The notes: generated by a model not told the origin, from the letters alone. DNA of 25,000 nt from Zygnema cylindricum (GCA_037447655.1 JBBHKE010002552.1:5001-30000), one strand, 5' to 3'. Shown: positions 8,869 through 18,726, numbered from the stretch's first letter. Translations and numbers: made by a program.

Positions 8869-9883
8869 TGGACTACAGAATACAGGAAGCCTCTAGATAG
8901 TATTTAACTAACCCACTTCAAGCCAAAACCACTGCTGCCCAAGAAGGCAATCTGACAATTTGACTGCACCCCTGTGTAGCCTGGACTCCCCTGAGTCGGT
9001 AGAAAAAAGAATCACTGAAAAAGGCCAACCAGGCGATTAGTTATGAGGCAGTAAAAATGCCAATTTGTACAAACTCTCAAAGGGAGAGGTGACCACCTAC
9101 CAAAATTTTCTAAGTCCTGATTCTCTCTAATAACTCCTATCTACTGAAGTACGGACCAATCAGATTACTGTATTGTACACAAAAGTACTACTGCCGATGT
9201 ACCTTTTGTACGGCCTATGTACGACAAGGCTATTAAGTGGACGCGTGTCCGCTTTTCACTCGTCCGTACGTTCCTCGGAATTCCTATGACCGAATGTCAT
9301 CTCTCCACGTGGCTCCAGGTCATGCCACGTCACAAAACGCCAAAGTGACCACTCCGGGATTTCGGCGATGATGTGCGCCGTTGGATTTTATGCGAAACGC
9401 AATCTTAGCCGTAATAAATACTTGTGCGATATTTGTTCCGATGTCGAAATAAAATGCGCGGTATCCGTTTTGAATTAGCGTCGTACGACGTACTATATAA
9501 AACTGAATCTATGTGCGTCGTACACAGTTCTAGTTAAATGGATTTAATTCTCCCTAACTATATATATATCTATGACATACCATAGCACTTAGCATTGGTC
9601 CTAGTCTATTAGGATAAAGCTTACCGCTACCGGTCAACTTGATGAACCTTAGGTACCGGGATCAAATCTCTGGTCCGTCAATTATATTTTTAGTAACCTA
9701 CTAAAAATAGCTATCTGTTGAACTAAAGGCAGCCATGGATCAACCTCTCTCTCTTACCTTCAGTGACTACAACAAGTATGGAAGCTAGAGAGCGGAGGTG
9801 GAGGCAGGCTGTCCGTCCTTTTACTTTTTATAAAAAACATATTTAAACCTAGAAAATACTATAAAAATCTATAAATTTCAACA
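8849..9883 (-). repeat. 5' LTR of the copia element (right end on the plus strand)
   Basis: Same length as the left LTR, with two differences (see that entry). Transcription of the element should start here and run toward lower coordinates. It carries the G-box palindrome CACGTG at 9306-9311 and contains the first Gag ATG 20 bases from its internal edge. Confidence 0.97.
9599..9691 (+). other. tRNA-like module in the right LTR
   Basis: Identical to the block at 4221-4313: TAGTCTATTAGGATAAA, then CCGGGATCAAATC, then a TTTTT run at 9687-9691. Here it lies antisense within the LTR that would drive the element. Confidence 0.45.
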
Positions 9884-10003
9884 CATGTACCTCCAGATCT
9901 CCTCTATTTCGTCTTTTCCTCCTGCACTAGGCATATTTCGTCTATTCCTCCTACACTACGCGACCGCTCCTACTTGTCGTAGCCATGTACCTCCGGATCT
10001 GGC
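9884..10003. repeat. 71-bp tandem array, right remnant with TSD
   Basis: Starts with the second target-duplication copy CATGT (9884-9888) and continues ACCTCCAGATCTCCTCTATT, so the array unit interrupted at 3470 resumes in register. One more degenerate unit follows (CATGTACCTCCGGATC near 9985-10000) before the sequence changes to the GC-rich leader of the non-LTR copy. Confidence 0.85.
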
Positions 10004-10486
10004 CCGCGGCCGCTGCCAACAGCACGCACATCGGCGAAACCACAGGTGTGACCCCCCTAGGTCATCACTAGCTCCCCCGCCCTCCCCGTGAAACGCTTGA
10101 TTCCCCATCCCCCCATATAGCGAGTTCCAAAAATCATACGCACAAACGCGCACACACACATACACACACACACATATACAATCACTTGAAAAAAACAAAA
10201 AAAAAATCAAACATACATTTCTTTACCCTCTCCCCCCCTCCCCTATACCCCTTACACACCCAAAACCGATACTTGAACCCTCTCTTTCACCCTCTTTCCC
10301 CCCCCCCCTCCCCCCCCCCCCCCACCCCTACTCCCCCCCCCCCTCCCCTTCTTTTCCAGCATCAAACTTTATGTTGTATTCTGGCCCACTACCAATTTCC
10401 CCATCCATCCCACATTCCTTTTCCTCTCCCATGCTTTCACTTCCTGTCACCCTCCCAATTTCCATGGCTTCTTTGACTTATTGACC
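10004..10486 (+). other. leader of the non-LTR element, with CA and poly-C tracts
   Basis: Between the array and the first ATG of the non-LTR pseudogene there is no convincing gene. It holds a GC-rich start (GGCCCGCGGCCGCTG), a CA microsatellite at about 10141-10178, an A-rich patch at about 10188-10207, and a run of almost pure C at about 10297-10348. It is probably the 5' UTR of the element; its true 5' end cannot be placed. Confidence 0.45.
10297..10348 (-). repeat. poly-C/poly-G tract with quadruplex potential
   Basis: Several runs of about 8 to 15 C separated by single T or A bases on the plus strand. The minus strand is therefore G-rich enough for G-quadruplex folding, and the plus strand could form an i-motif. 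It lies about 140-190 bp upstream of the non-LTR ATG. Confidence 0.75.
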
Positions 10487-13400
10487 ATGTCCGGAAGCCT
10501 TTCTTATTCCCTTCTCTCTCCCCTACCTCCACCCAAACCTCGTAAACCTTCTAGGCGGTTAGAATGTCCTAGGTGTCACAACCTCTTTGCCGTTGGGGCC
10601 AATATTTCCTTTCATACACGGAGTTGTCGACCTTGTATAATCCTGGGTGGTCCTTTGTCTATCACCTCTCCTCAATCGTTGTCGACCACACTCCCGTCCG
10701 ACCCCACAGATGAGGATTGGAATTTCGTCCGTGAGTTGGATGTTCTGGGGGCTTACGACTTGGGAGCCCCCCGCCCGCGATTGTACACCCGTATTCCTAT
10801 GGCCGTCAGGACAATAGTACAAGATGCCCTCCACCTCCCCTTGTCCCACATTTCTTCAAACCCGGCGGACATTGCTCCTTGGCACCTTCTTCTTATGTTC
10901 TCTCTGTGGGTGCTAGTCCTTCCAGGTCATGGAAGGGGCATTGGGGCTAGAGAAACTATGGCCCGTTGTCGCCGATTCCTTCGTGGTGACTGGAAGGCCC
11001 TCCACGCCGAGCATGAGGATCGGGTATCGAGCACCTCTTTCATACCACGTCGGCCACCTAGGCCATCAGATGCCCTTACCTCTTATCGTCGAGCAATTCA
11101 CTTAGGCCGTGTTGGTGAGCTTTCTCAAGCAGTTCGGGCCCTACAGCCATTCACCCCTGCCCCTAGAACTTCTTCCACTATTGAGGTTCTTCGAGATCTC
11201 CACCCCCCTGCACCTTCCCCTTTATCCCCTTCCATCCACGCCTTTGAGCCTTCTGAGAGTTTTACTTTGGATCGGGAGGTTTTCATTAAGGCTCTAAGCT
11301 CTTCTCCTCACCTTTCAGCGGGGGCCCCTCGAGCACATTGTATGAGTTGTTTCGCGATGTTTTGCCCCCTGAATCGGGTGCCCGGGGGTTCGATGTGTTT
11401 TTTCGAGTATGTTCTCTTATTGCTAGTGGGGATGTTCCCCCTCGGATTTGTGATCTTCTCACGGCGTCCCCGCTTGTGGCAGTCGCCAAACCTAATGGTG
11501 GGATCCGCCCTATCGCCGTGGGAGAGGTTTTATATAGATTGGTGGCTCGTGGGATATGTCTCCATCTCCAACCAGCTTTCCATGATTATTTTTCTCCTCA
11601 TCAGTTTGGAGCGGCCACGAGAGGGGGTTGTGAGGCCGTGGTCCACGAGATTCAGACTTTGTTGGATGTACATCCGGATTGGTTGGTCCTTCGGGTCGAC
11701 GTTTCCAATGCCTTTAATACGGTGGATCCGATCTTGATTTTTTCATAGCTTATGATGGCTCCATCTCTGATTGTCCAATTATTCCCCTTTGTGAGGTCTT
11801 TCTTTTCTTTGACAAGTAGCCTTTCCTTCTCGGCCGATGGTGATCTCATTCCTCTCTCCTTTGCTACTAGCACTCGCCAAGGCGACCCTCTCGACGGACC
11901 TTTGTTCGCCCTCGCCCATTACTGGGCCCTTCGTGCCTCCGCAGCCGCCTTCCCCTCTTGCCTTTTCCCTTCGGTCGCAGATGATACGCACATTATTGGG
12001 CCCAGAGAACAAGTCGTGTCGGCATATGATTTTTTCAAGAAACGTTTAGCCGAACTCAACCTTTCAATCTAGCCGTCGAAGTGTGTTATTTGGTCTCCTC
12101 AGGATATTCCACTTTCGTTTACTCCCCCTCCTAGTTTTTAAACCCCTTCTCCCTCCGATGGCATTCGGGTGCTTGGTTGCCCCCTGGGTTCGGATACTTT
12201 CGTGACCCAATTCCTTCATGATGCTTTACAGACAAATGTGACCCAAGTGGACAATCTTCCTCACCTTCCCGATCCCCAAGTTGCTTTTTCTATGTTAACC
12301 AGGTGTTTTCCCCACCGCCCTTCTTACCATACTCGTACTTCCCCTCCCACTCCGACATTTATCTCCTCTCTCTCGTCTTTTGACGATCGCCTCATGGACA
12401 TCCTCCACACTTTGTTAGGTCGTTGGGCATTTGATCGCGAGTCTGGGCCATCGGCCCGCATTCAGGCATCCCTCCCTGTGTCTACTTGGGGGATTGGGTC
12501 TATTATCCACTGCTCGTGTTGCTCCCGCTGCCTATTTGGGAAGTTGGTGTCTTATTACCTCTACTCTTGTTTCCCATTTTTTTAGTTGGGGACACCGCCG
12601 TTGTAGCTATTGTTATCCCTTAGGTTTTAGACGGTGTGTTCGCCTTCCAGCGATCTCTATTCGACGCGTCACGTTCTCTTCTTTCCCATGCCCTAGTGGA
12701 TGTGCCAATTTTCTCCACCCTTGTTACAAAATCTGTTGAGCGTGTCCAGGAATCGATTTCTGATCGGGTTGTCGCCGCCATTAAATCCGACCTTCTCAAG
12801 GTGCTTCCCTCCGATTCTTCGCGTGCCCATCTTCTCTCTTGTGGTGGACCTGGTTCTAGGTCTTGGCTTTTCGCCACACCTATTTTGGCCATTCTCTGTT
12901 TTTCATCTGCTCAATTCACCACCGCCCTCCGATTTAGCGTTGGCCTCCCCCATCTTTTTTTACTTGGCTCTCTTGTTTGTGCATGTGGTCGTGTCTTGGC
13001 GCCCGATGGTCTCCATTTGCTTCGTTGCTCCCATGGGGAAGATTTGATCCAGGCGCATGACACTATTCGCGACACCATTGCGACTATCGCTTCGGAAGGG
13101 GGCTTTTCTGTGCGTCGACAGGTTTCTTATACCATTCTCTCGCGTCGGATCGATGTTGTTTTGCTTGATAGTGCCCATCGCATCTTCGGTAGTATTGTAC
13201 TGGCAAACCCTACTTCAGCTACGGTTGTTGGTCAGGCGGCTCGACATGTTGGGGTGGCAGCTCGTGATGCCGCTAAGGCGAAGGAGTGTGATTATGCCCA
13301 CTGGGACCCTATGGATGACTTTATTCCGATGGCGGTCGAGATCTTTAGTTTTTTGGTTGTTGCAATGGACGAGTTTCTCCGTACTTGTGCTCGGCGTGCT

Positions 13401-13601
13401 TTCGAGCGCCGAGGACTTGGGAGCCCTCCTCCTTCGGTCCTTACTTCTTTTTATCGTCAACGTTTATCGGTGGCTTTACAGCGAGTGCAGGCTTCTATTA
13501 TCGTCCGATCGGCGGTTGGGGTTATGGATCATCGTCGTGTTCCGAAATTCCCTCAACGTGCTCCCCCAAGCTGGGGGGACTTACGAGGTTGCTTTTCGTA
13601 G
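10487..13601 (+). pseudogene. non-LTR retrotransposon protein (zinc finger, RT, REL-endonuclease-like), broken
   Basis: Normally a target-primed reverse transcription enzyme. From ATG 10487 an N-terminal CCHC finger is seen (C27, C30, H43, C47). The RT region shows KPNGGIRPIAVGEV (from about 11488), VDVSNAFNTV (from 11695), TRQGDPL and VADD (11974-11985) where Y/FADD is usual. Near 12978 a CxC...H...C knuckle (CACGRVLAPDGLHLLRC) precedes a stretch like a restriction-type endonuclease (RRIDVVLLD, then GSIVLANPT, from about 13143). Breaks: frameshifts near 11325, 12490 and 12585, and stops at 11746, 12070, 12139 and 12621. The knuckle-plus-nuclease C-terminus is typical of R2-like clades; Utopia-like membership is a guess. 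It is more GC-rich than its surroundings. Confidence 0.82.
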
Positions 13602-14147
13602 ATATTTAATTGATTTGGGGTTGGGGTTGTAGTTTTGGTTTTTTTTGTTGTCGTGCTTTTCATTTTGAGTTTGGGTGCTTTTATTTTCCTTGTTGATTGT
13701 TTTTTTTTTTTTTTAGTGTTCCCATCGCTCTATTTGTTTTTTTATTGTAGATTTTTAGTTTTGGCCACGCCACCCCTTTTGTACCCTGGACTCAGAAGGG
13801 TTACCATGGTGCTTTTTAATTTATCTTGCTATTAGAATAGCAGAAGGGACCAGAATGGAGGTTTACACACGCTGTAAAGCCACACAACCCTAAAATTGTT
13901 GATAAAAAGGTGTGACAGAAGGGGAAGGGCTTCAAAAGTCCTTTGCTTGCAAGATTGAGAACCATAGGCTACCAGACAACCAAAAATCTCCAATGCTATA
14001 GGAATATAATCATCCAATTGCGTCGCGACACGTATAGTCACACTCCTCTCTCTTAGAAGCGAAAGCGTGACACGTGGTCATGCCAACATGCTGAGCCGCT
14101 GGAGCCATAATTGTAACAGTGGCTAAGGGTTTGCCAAAAACTCTATA

Positions 14148-14244
14148 TCTCCAAAAATACGATAACCAACAATATCAATAAATATCTTCTAGAATACGAT
14201 AGGCAACAATACGAATAATATCTCCAAAAATACGATATCCACCA
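14148..14244. repeat. short tandem repeat of about 36 bp
   Basis: Two full and one partial imperfect unit with the core AATACGATA..C: starts at 14148, 14185 and 14221. It lies inside the disrupted middle of non-LTR copy 2. Confidence 0.75.
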
Positions 14245-14317
14245 TCGGGCAAAATAATATAAAGAAAGACTAACGAATAATATGTGAAACCTCACCACGA
14301 ACGGAAAACCTCCCTTT

Positions 14318-14366
14318 TCATATGGTTTACCATCGTATTTTATCATGGTGCTTTCTTAATAAAGTC
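14318..14366 (+). mobile_element. isolated non-LTR 3' tail
   Basis: ATATGGTTTACCATCGTATT, then GGTGCTTTCTTAATAAAGTC, on the plus strand matches the end of the non-LTR family and finishes with AATAAAG. It interrupts the minus-strand copy 2. Confidence 0.55.
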
Positions 14367-14504
14367 TTTGTCTACAATAGTGTCGCAAATAGTGTCGTGG
14401 GCCTGAATCGATTCTCCCTCATGGGAGCAATGAAGCAAATGGACCTCATCAATGGAAAGACTATGGTCGCAAAATATTTGCATTGACCTAATGGGTGCTA
14501 AACC

Positions 14505-14715
14505 GCCCATCGTATATTGTTTGTTGGGTTTTGCTTTTTTGGGTGTTTTTGATTTCCTTTCCATCTTTTCGTCTTTTTGTTGTTTTTGACTTGATTTTCC
14601 TTTTTGTTTATTCCCCCGTTAGAGGTTTTTCAGTTTTAGCAATGCTACTTCCTTTTGTTCCCATGGACTCAGATGGTTTACCATCGCGCTTTTTAATAAA
14701 GTCGGCCCCTTTTTT
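14505..14715 (+). mobile_element. non-LTR 3' UTR fragment
   Basis: A T-rich stretch followed by TTTTGTTCCCATGGACTCAG, then ATGGTTTACCATCGCGC and TTTTTAATAAAGTC, is homologous to the 3' UTR of copy 1 (13640-13826) in the same orientation. No coding part is attached; to its left it joins minus-strand copy 2. Confidence 0.7.
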
Positions 14716-14835
14716 CAAAATTATTAGCGATAAGGATTTATAAGTATTAGTTTGAAACTATACTAAATAATCCTAATTTAATGCGAAGAGACATGGCAGA
14801 TTGTAGTCGACATCCTCAAATAGTATTATTGTTAA

Positions 14836-15403
14836 CACTACACCGCGAATCGTTATTAGTGTCAAATTTTAAATAGTGTTGAAGAAAATTTACCGTAATT
14901 GATGCTAATTAAGAATTTGAAATTTTTTAAAAAAAAGGTGTATTCTAATTTCGGCGTTTATGCTAATTTGGGAACATCAAAAATGGAATATTCGATGTAC
15001 GATTATATACATTAATATATGTATCCGTACAAAATATTAAAAATTGTACGTGGTTTTTGGCGATGACGTTGAATCCCATTTTTGTAGCGCACGTTCGTAT
15101 GCATGCGCGTCTGATTTAATTTTTTTTTTTTAAATCAATTGAAAAGGTTCATTTATGTACCTTCTGACATACTAATTAGATTTTAATGTACTTACGGGCT
15201 TTACGCTATTTTGTACCATATCTCAATTAACGTCAAGGAAAAAATAAAATCATGTATCCTATTTGAGGGAAAAAATCAATATTTTAAGAACCCATATTAG
15301 AGTTATTGACACTAATAACGATTCGCGGTGTATTTTGTGGTTTTTGGCCAAAAAGACGTCGCGGCCGTACCAGTGTTATTAACTCTAATAACGATGGATA
15401 GTG
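14836..15403. mobile_element. CACTA-like non-autonomous DNA transposon
   Basis: The left end is CACTACACCGCGAATCGTTA. The right end, read inward from the other strand, is CACTATCCATCGTTATTAGA. Both begin CACTA. An inner inverted copy of the left end (ACTAATAACGATTCGCGGTG ending at 15331) makes a compound terminus, as in CACTA elements with subterminal repeats. No transposase is encoded in about 570 bp. A clean 3-bp target duplication is not seen (TAA versus TTT). Another reading is a TA-flanked element 14841-15331. Confidence 0.6.
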
Positions 15404-16268
15404 TTTGTGTTGTCAAAAGAATCCTCATGTTTAAACATATCATCTTTTACCATAACATTTCAAATTATACAGATATTTGACAATGTTTTTTCCTATTTCA
15501 CTCATTTTGCACGTGCTCTTCAGAGTTTCAATGAACCTTGAAAAAATTTAACCTAACAGCTCATTTTTTCACCTAAACTTTTGGACTTAACTTTTGTCAT
15601 TCCCTTCATATCTTGTTCTAACTTGTTACAATAACCTAAGTTTATTTGTTCGTTAGTTTGTAAATACACACCTAGTATTCTCACCAATGTACATCCAAAC
15701 ATACATCATTCGATTTAAGCAAAACGACAATTCCACCATAGGCAAAGAATCCACCTTGATACCTTTTTTTTTTCCTTTTCTTTTCTTTGATATCCTTTTT
15801 ATTAACTCATTTAAAATAAAAACAAATTCCAAACAAAACTTAGAAAACATAGCAAATACCATGATTGCACAAAACCGTCTTTTCAAGCTCGAAACTGAAG
15901 CATATCAACAGACTCCTAGGAAACACATAGCCGTACAATCAAATGTCTTTATCAAAATCTTTCTTAAGGGAAGCTTATCTTTGTTTAAAAAACAAAAAGA
16001 CATTGTTTGTAAAACATTGTTGTTAAACAATGTTACACATTGTTATTACAATCTGAAAAGCGATAAAACTATATACATCTGAAATATTAACTCCCAAGAA
16101 AAAAAAAGACATTGATTTACCGATCGCTCACTCGAAAACTCACTAGTATCACAACTCAAAATGAAACTCTCCATTAACAAAACAAAGAAAAGTTGACCAG
16201 TATAGTCCTTACAACCAAAAACGATTTGCCTCCATATACTAGAAATTGACCAACACCAATTTGTTTGT
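15404..16268. other. AT-rich intergenic stretch
   Basis: No gene supported. A plus-strand open stretch (15687-16082) is rich in K, N, F and I without domain features and crosses a long T run. It may contain the 3' UTR of the minus-strand gene that ends at 16269. Confidence 0.45.
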
Positions 16269-16957
16269 CTAAGGAAAATCTTTTTTTCTCGTTCGATCTA
16301 CTCCTAAGGAGATATTTTCTTTTTCAACTCTATATCCCTTCAAGTAAACGCCAAAATGGCCACTAAATCCTGATCTTTTTTGGGACCACCAAACCCAAGC
16401 TCGACCATCTTCGTCTCTTTCTTCTACAACCTTTATCGAATTTTCAAGCATTTCTCGCTGACTGCCTTGAGATTCTTCAATTTTTTGAGATTCTTCAGTT
16501 TTATTACGATCTTCGGATCCAATATGCTCTCCAGCCCAAACTTCCTCATCAACAAAACCAATATCTTCCTTGCTTGATGGAGGATAAAGCAATTCCCTCC
16601 CAAGCATATGTTGTGAGAGAAGAGTTGACTTTGATAAAACTCCAGTTCCCATCGGAAAAGCAGTTAGACTAGAAATAGAAAGGTCATCTGTGTGACATCC
16701 ATGCGTTTTTGTCACAAATTCTTCGATTGTACGGAGATCCTACACACAGGATGTGTGAGAAACAGAAAAGGATGTCCCAGTCAGAGACTTTTTTACTCTT
16801 TCTATGATATCTTTTTCTACCGCTTTTTCAATGGCCAAAACTTTGTATCTAAAACAGGTTTTGTCGTACACTGGCCCTATCAACTCAAACCTAGAGTAGA
16901 ATGAGAAATTTAAGGAAAGGTACATCAATTGTCTTGTAGTCAGTTTGACATTATCTC
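16269..16957 (-). CDS. 3' part of an unrecognised gene, two exons
   Basis: Model: exon 16957-16821 (after a strong acceptor ATTTTTTATTTTCAG), an 81-bp intron 16820-16740 (GTAGAA...GTGTGTAG), and a last exon 16739-16269. The join is in phase 0 and gives about 201 residues. The first exon reads LTTRQLMYLSLNFSFYSRFE, then LIGPVYDKTCFRYKVLAIEKA. The second starts DLRTIEEFVTKTHGCHTDDL, has a strongly acidic stretch (about 75-115 residues in), then WVWWSQKRSGFSGHFGVYLK and a basic tail ending RTRKKDFP. I do not recognise it. Without the intron the same frame is broken only by one TAG at 16740-16742, so a pseudogene is possible. Upstream exons were not found. It follows the LEA-like gene on the same strand. 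Confidence 0.4.
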
Positions 16958-17176
16958 CTGAAAATAAAAAATCTCGAAAAACACTCAAAAAACCGGAACA
17001 GAGCTTGCAAAAACTATCTCATATAAATAAAGTGAGACATTTTGAGCACATTCTTAAAACGTGACTATTCTATGTGTTCAAACGGGACGATTTGTCACGC
17101 TTGGTTCAAAATACAGTAGTTACTCCCACGGTCTCCAATACAAGTTTGTCCTCACTGAACTATGGCAAAAAGCTGC

Positions 17177-18504
17177 TTATTTATCCACTTCAAGGGGTCT
17201 TGCATCCTGAGAAATCCAATGTATCGAAAAAAAAAGTTAGACAAGCACAAACAAAACATGTATCAACGCCAAAAAGTTGAACAGGGCTTAAATATTGTAA
17301 CAGCGAGTTTTTATCAGCTGTCAATTTTACTGTTGATCAGCTAAAAAAAAATCAGAAGGGTGGCACTGTGCAAAGAAGGAAGTTTCTAAGATACAAAGAT
17401 ACACGGTTTCATTGAAATGTCTAGCATTATATTCTCAGGTTTATGACACAGTATCATACCGAATACCGTTGATCGTCTTCCAAACCATCAAAAGGAAAGA
17501 CTCGTAGGAGAGACTAATCATGCCCGTTTTATCAACCGAAATAAAACATGACAAATTACAGGAATCTTTCCTGAAATCCTTCATTACAGAAGGCATATTT
17601 ATGCAAAATGATGATTAACTGTTGTACCTTGAGAGCTCCTGTCTCCCATGTTTCCTTGATTTTCTCCTCAGCTTTCTTCATGGTGTACTCCTTTGGCTCC
17701 GCCCAGTGAAGCTCATCACCGCGTTCATCATCTGGACAGTCCCCCTTTGTTTTTGGATCTAGTTGAGGTCCCTTCACTGGAGCGACTCCCGGATAAGGAT
17801 GGTTGGGGTCTTTTACTTCTGCTAAAACAGGATCATAGTTTTCTTCCGGTGTTCGATTTGAAAAATGTCTCGTACTCCATAATTCTGGAGAGTTTATACC
17901 TCTGTTACAGAACAAGTAAAGGTTAGGTTTGGAGCAGAAGATGAGATAAGAGTATTAAAGTCAATTTAGAGACAGTTTAATAATTGTAAGCATTACTGTC
18001 AGTTTTTTTAGGTAAATTTCAATCTAACAAATGTGAAAAAGAGTATTTAAGTTCAGGTTCTTAACACATACCACAATCAATGTTCATGTTTAGAAATAAA
18101 TAATGCAAACCGAATAATATATGAGAAAAGAAACTAGAGTGATGCAAAAAAACCGAAGGCACTGTGCAAGAAAATAAAAAAAAAACACGGAAACCGAGTT
18201 ACGAAAAGGCGCTTTGCGAGAGCATAAAACTATTTTTTTTCCATATTTAGATTGGGTGCATACAGGCATAGGCATACAAAGAATCTTCTTGCTTAAAATA
18301 TGAAGGAAAGATGGCATCTGCTGGCCGAAACCTTAACAAAAAATTAAATATCTAGTATAAACGCACATTAAACCAGAAGTACATCTAGTCGGTACTGAAT
18401 CCTTCAATATATGCATATAACAATCATCGGATCTCTCACCTCTTCCGTAAAAAACAGGTGTAACTGCCCTTCTTCAATGCTTCTTTGACAAGGATGGTCG
18501 CCAT
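17177..18504 (-). CDS. LEA-like protein, probably mitochondrial (three exons)
   Basis: Model: exon 1 18504-18440 (starts CCATGGCG, donor AGAG|GTGAGA), exon 2 17901-17628 (acceptor CTGTAACAG, donor CAAG|GTACAA), exon 3 17206-17177 (acceptor GATTTCTCAG, stop TAA). Phases agree; the product has 122 residues. The N-terminus (MATILVKEALKKGSYTCFLR, then KRGIN...STRHFS) is basic, hydroxylated and free of acidic residues except E8, like a mitochondrial presequence. The rest is hydrophilic and probably disordered: PEENYDPVLAEVKDPNHPYP, GPQLDPKTKGDCPDDERGDE, then a K/E-rich helix KKAEEKIKETWETG. This resembles small organellar LEA or desiccation proteins. The short last exon (DARPLEVDK) is the weakest part; reading on past 17628 would give another short tail. 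Two ABRE cores lie upstream. Confidence 0.6.
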
Positions 18505-18719
18505 GGATTGCGCCGCCTTGTTCTTCTTTTCCTTTTCTTGCAGAAGTACTTTTATTCAATAACTGTAACTGAAGCAAATAGAAAGCCAGAAGCTTAGCTG
18601 AACTGAATGTTGGGCTGAAGCAACAAACTCCTGCAGAGAGAACATTAAACATTCAAAAAAATTGGTTCAAATTTCAAAATCATTTCAGACTTGGGAATAC
18701 CGCTTCCACAAATGTGGAG

Positions 18720-18726
18720 ACGTGGC
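18720..18726. promoter_or_regulatory. ABRE/G-box core ACGTGGC
   Basis: ACGTGGC, about 216 bp upstream of the LEA-like start codon. In plants this is the binding core for ABF/AREB-type bZIP factors in ABA and dehydration responses. Seen on the plus strand; such sites work in either orientation. Confidence 0.5.

Larger units (their letters stand above)
3471..9883 (-). mobile_element. complete Ty1/copia LTR retrotransposon, 6413 bp
   Basis: Two 1035-bp LTRs in direct orientation (3471-4505 and 8849-9883) enclose a single Gag-Pol frame read on the minus strand. The ends are TG...CA and the flanks carry the 5-bp duplication CATGT. A primer-binding site adjoins the right LTR and a polypurine tract adjoins the left LTR. 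The domain order Gag, protease, integrase, reverse transcriptase, RNase H places it in Ty1/copia. With an open frame, all catalytic motifs present and LTRs differing at only two positions by my reading, this is a recent and possibly active insertion. It is nested in the 71-bp array. Confidence 0.97.
10004..13838 (+). mobile_element. long non-LTR retrotransposon copy 1 (degenerate)
   Basis: Leader, one long broken reading frame (10487-13601) and a T-rich 3' UTR of about 230 bp ending in the conserved block TACCCTGGACTCAGAAGGGT, then TACCATGGTGCTTTTTAAT. The same block ends other copies in this window (14645-14700 plus, 14318-14366 plus, 19025-19090 minus, 1345-1400 minus), which defines the 3' end. 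No terminal repeats and no clear poly-A tail are visible. Its left boundary is uncertain and could include the 71-bp array. Confidence 0.8.
13839..14500 (-). mobile_element. truncated non-LTR copy 2
   Basis: Minus-strand translation matches the C-terminal half of copy 1. HLLHCSHEGESIQAHDTICD (about 14371-14430) aligns with the zinc-knuckle region. GKPLATVTIMAPAAQHVG (about 14079-14132) aligns with the stretch after the endonuclease motif. DDYIPIALEIFGCLV (about 13970-14014) aligns with DDFIPMAVEIFSFLV. The stretch between the first two blocks is replaced by other sequence including a small repeat and a 3' tail, so the endonuclease core is lost. The last coding part is missing too. It lies tail to tail with copy 1. 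Confidence 0.75.

Noticed and set aside
5888-8907. Several plus-strand open frames of 60-180 residues opposite Gag-Pol
   Set aside because: They are antisense shadows of the copia coding frame, rich in L, S and P, with no domain features.
14841-15331. TA-flanked Tc1/mariner-like or Stowaway-like MITE
   Set aside because: Not excluded, but the outer CACTA termini at 14836 and 15403 explain more of the sequence; kept as an alternative.
15687-16082. 131-codon plus-strand open frame
   Set aside because: It crosses a long T run, is K/N/F/I-rich like AT-rich non-coding DNA, and no motif is visible.
18090-18317. 75-residue minus-strand hydrophobic frame
   Set aside because: It lies inside the proposed first intron of the LEA-like gene and is F/Y/I-rich from AT-rich sequence.
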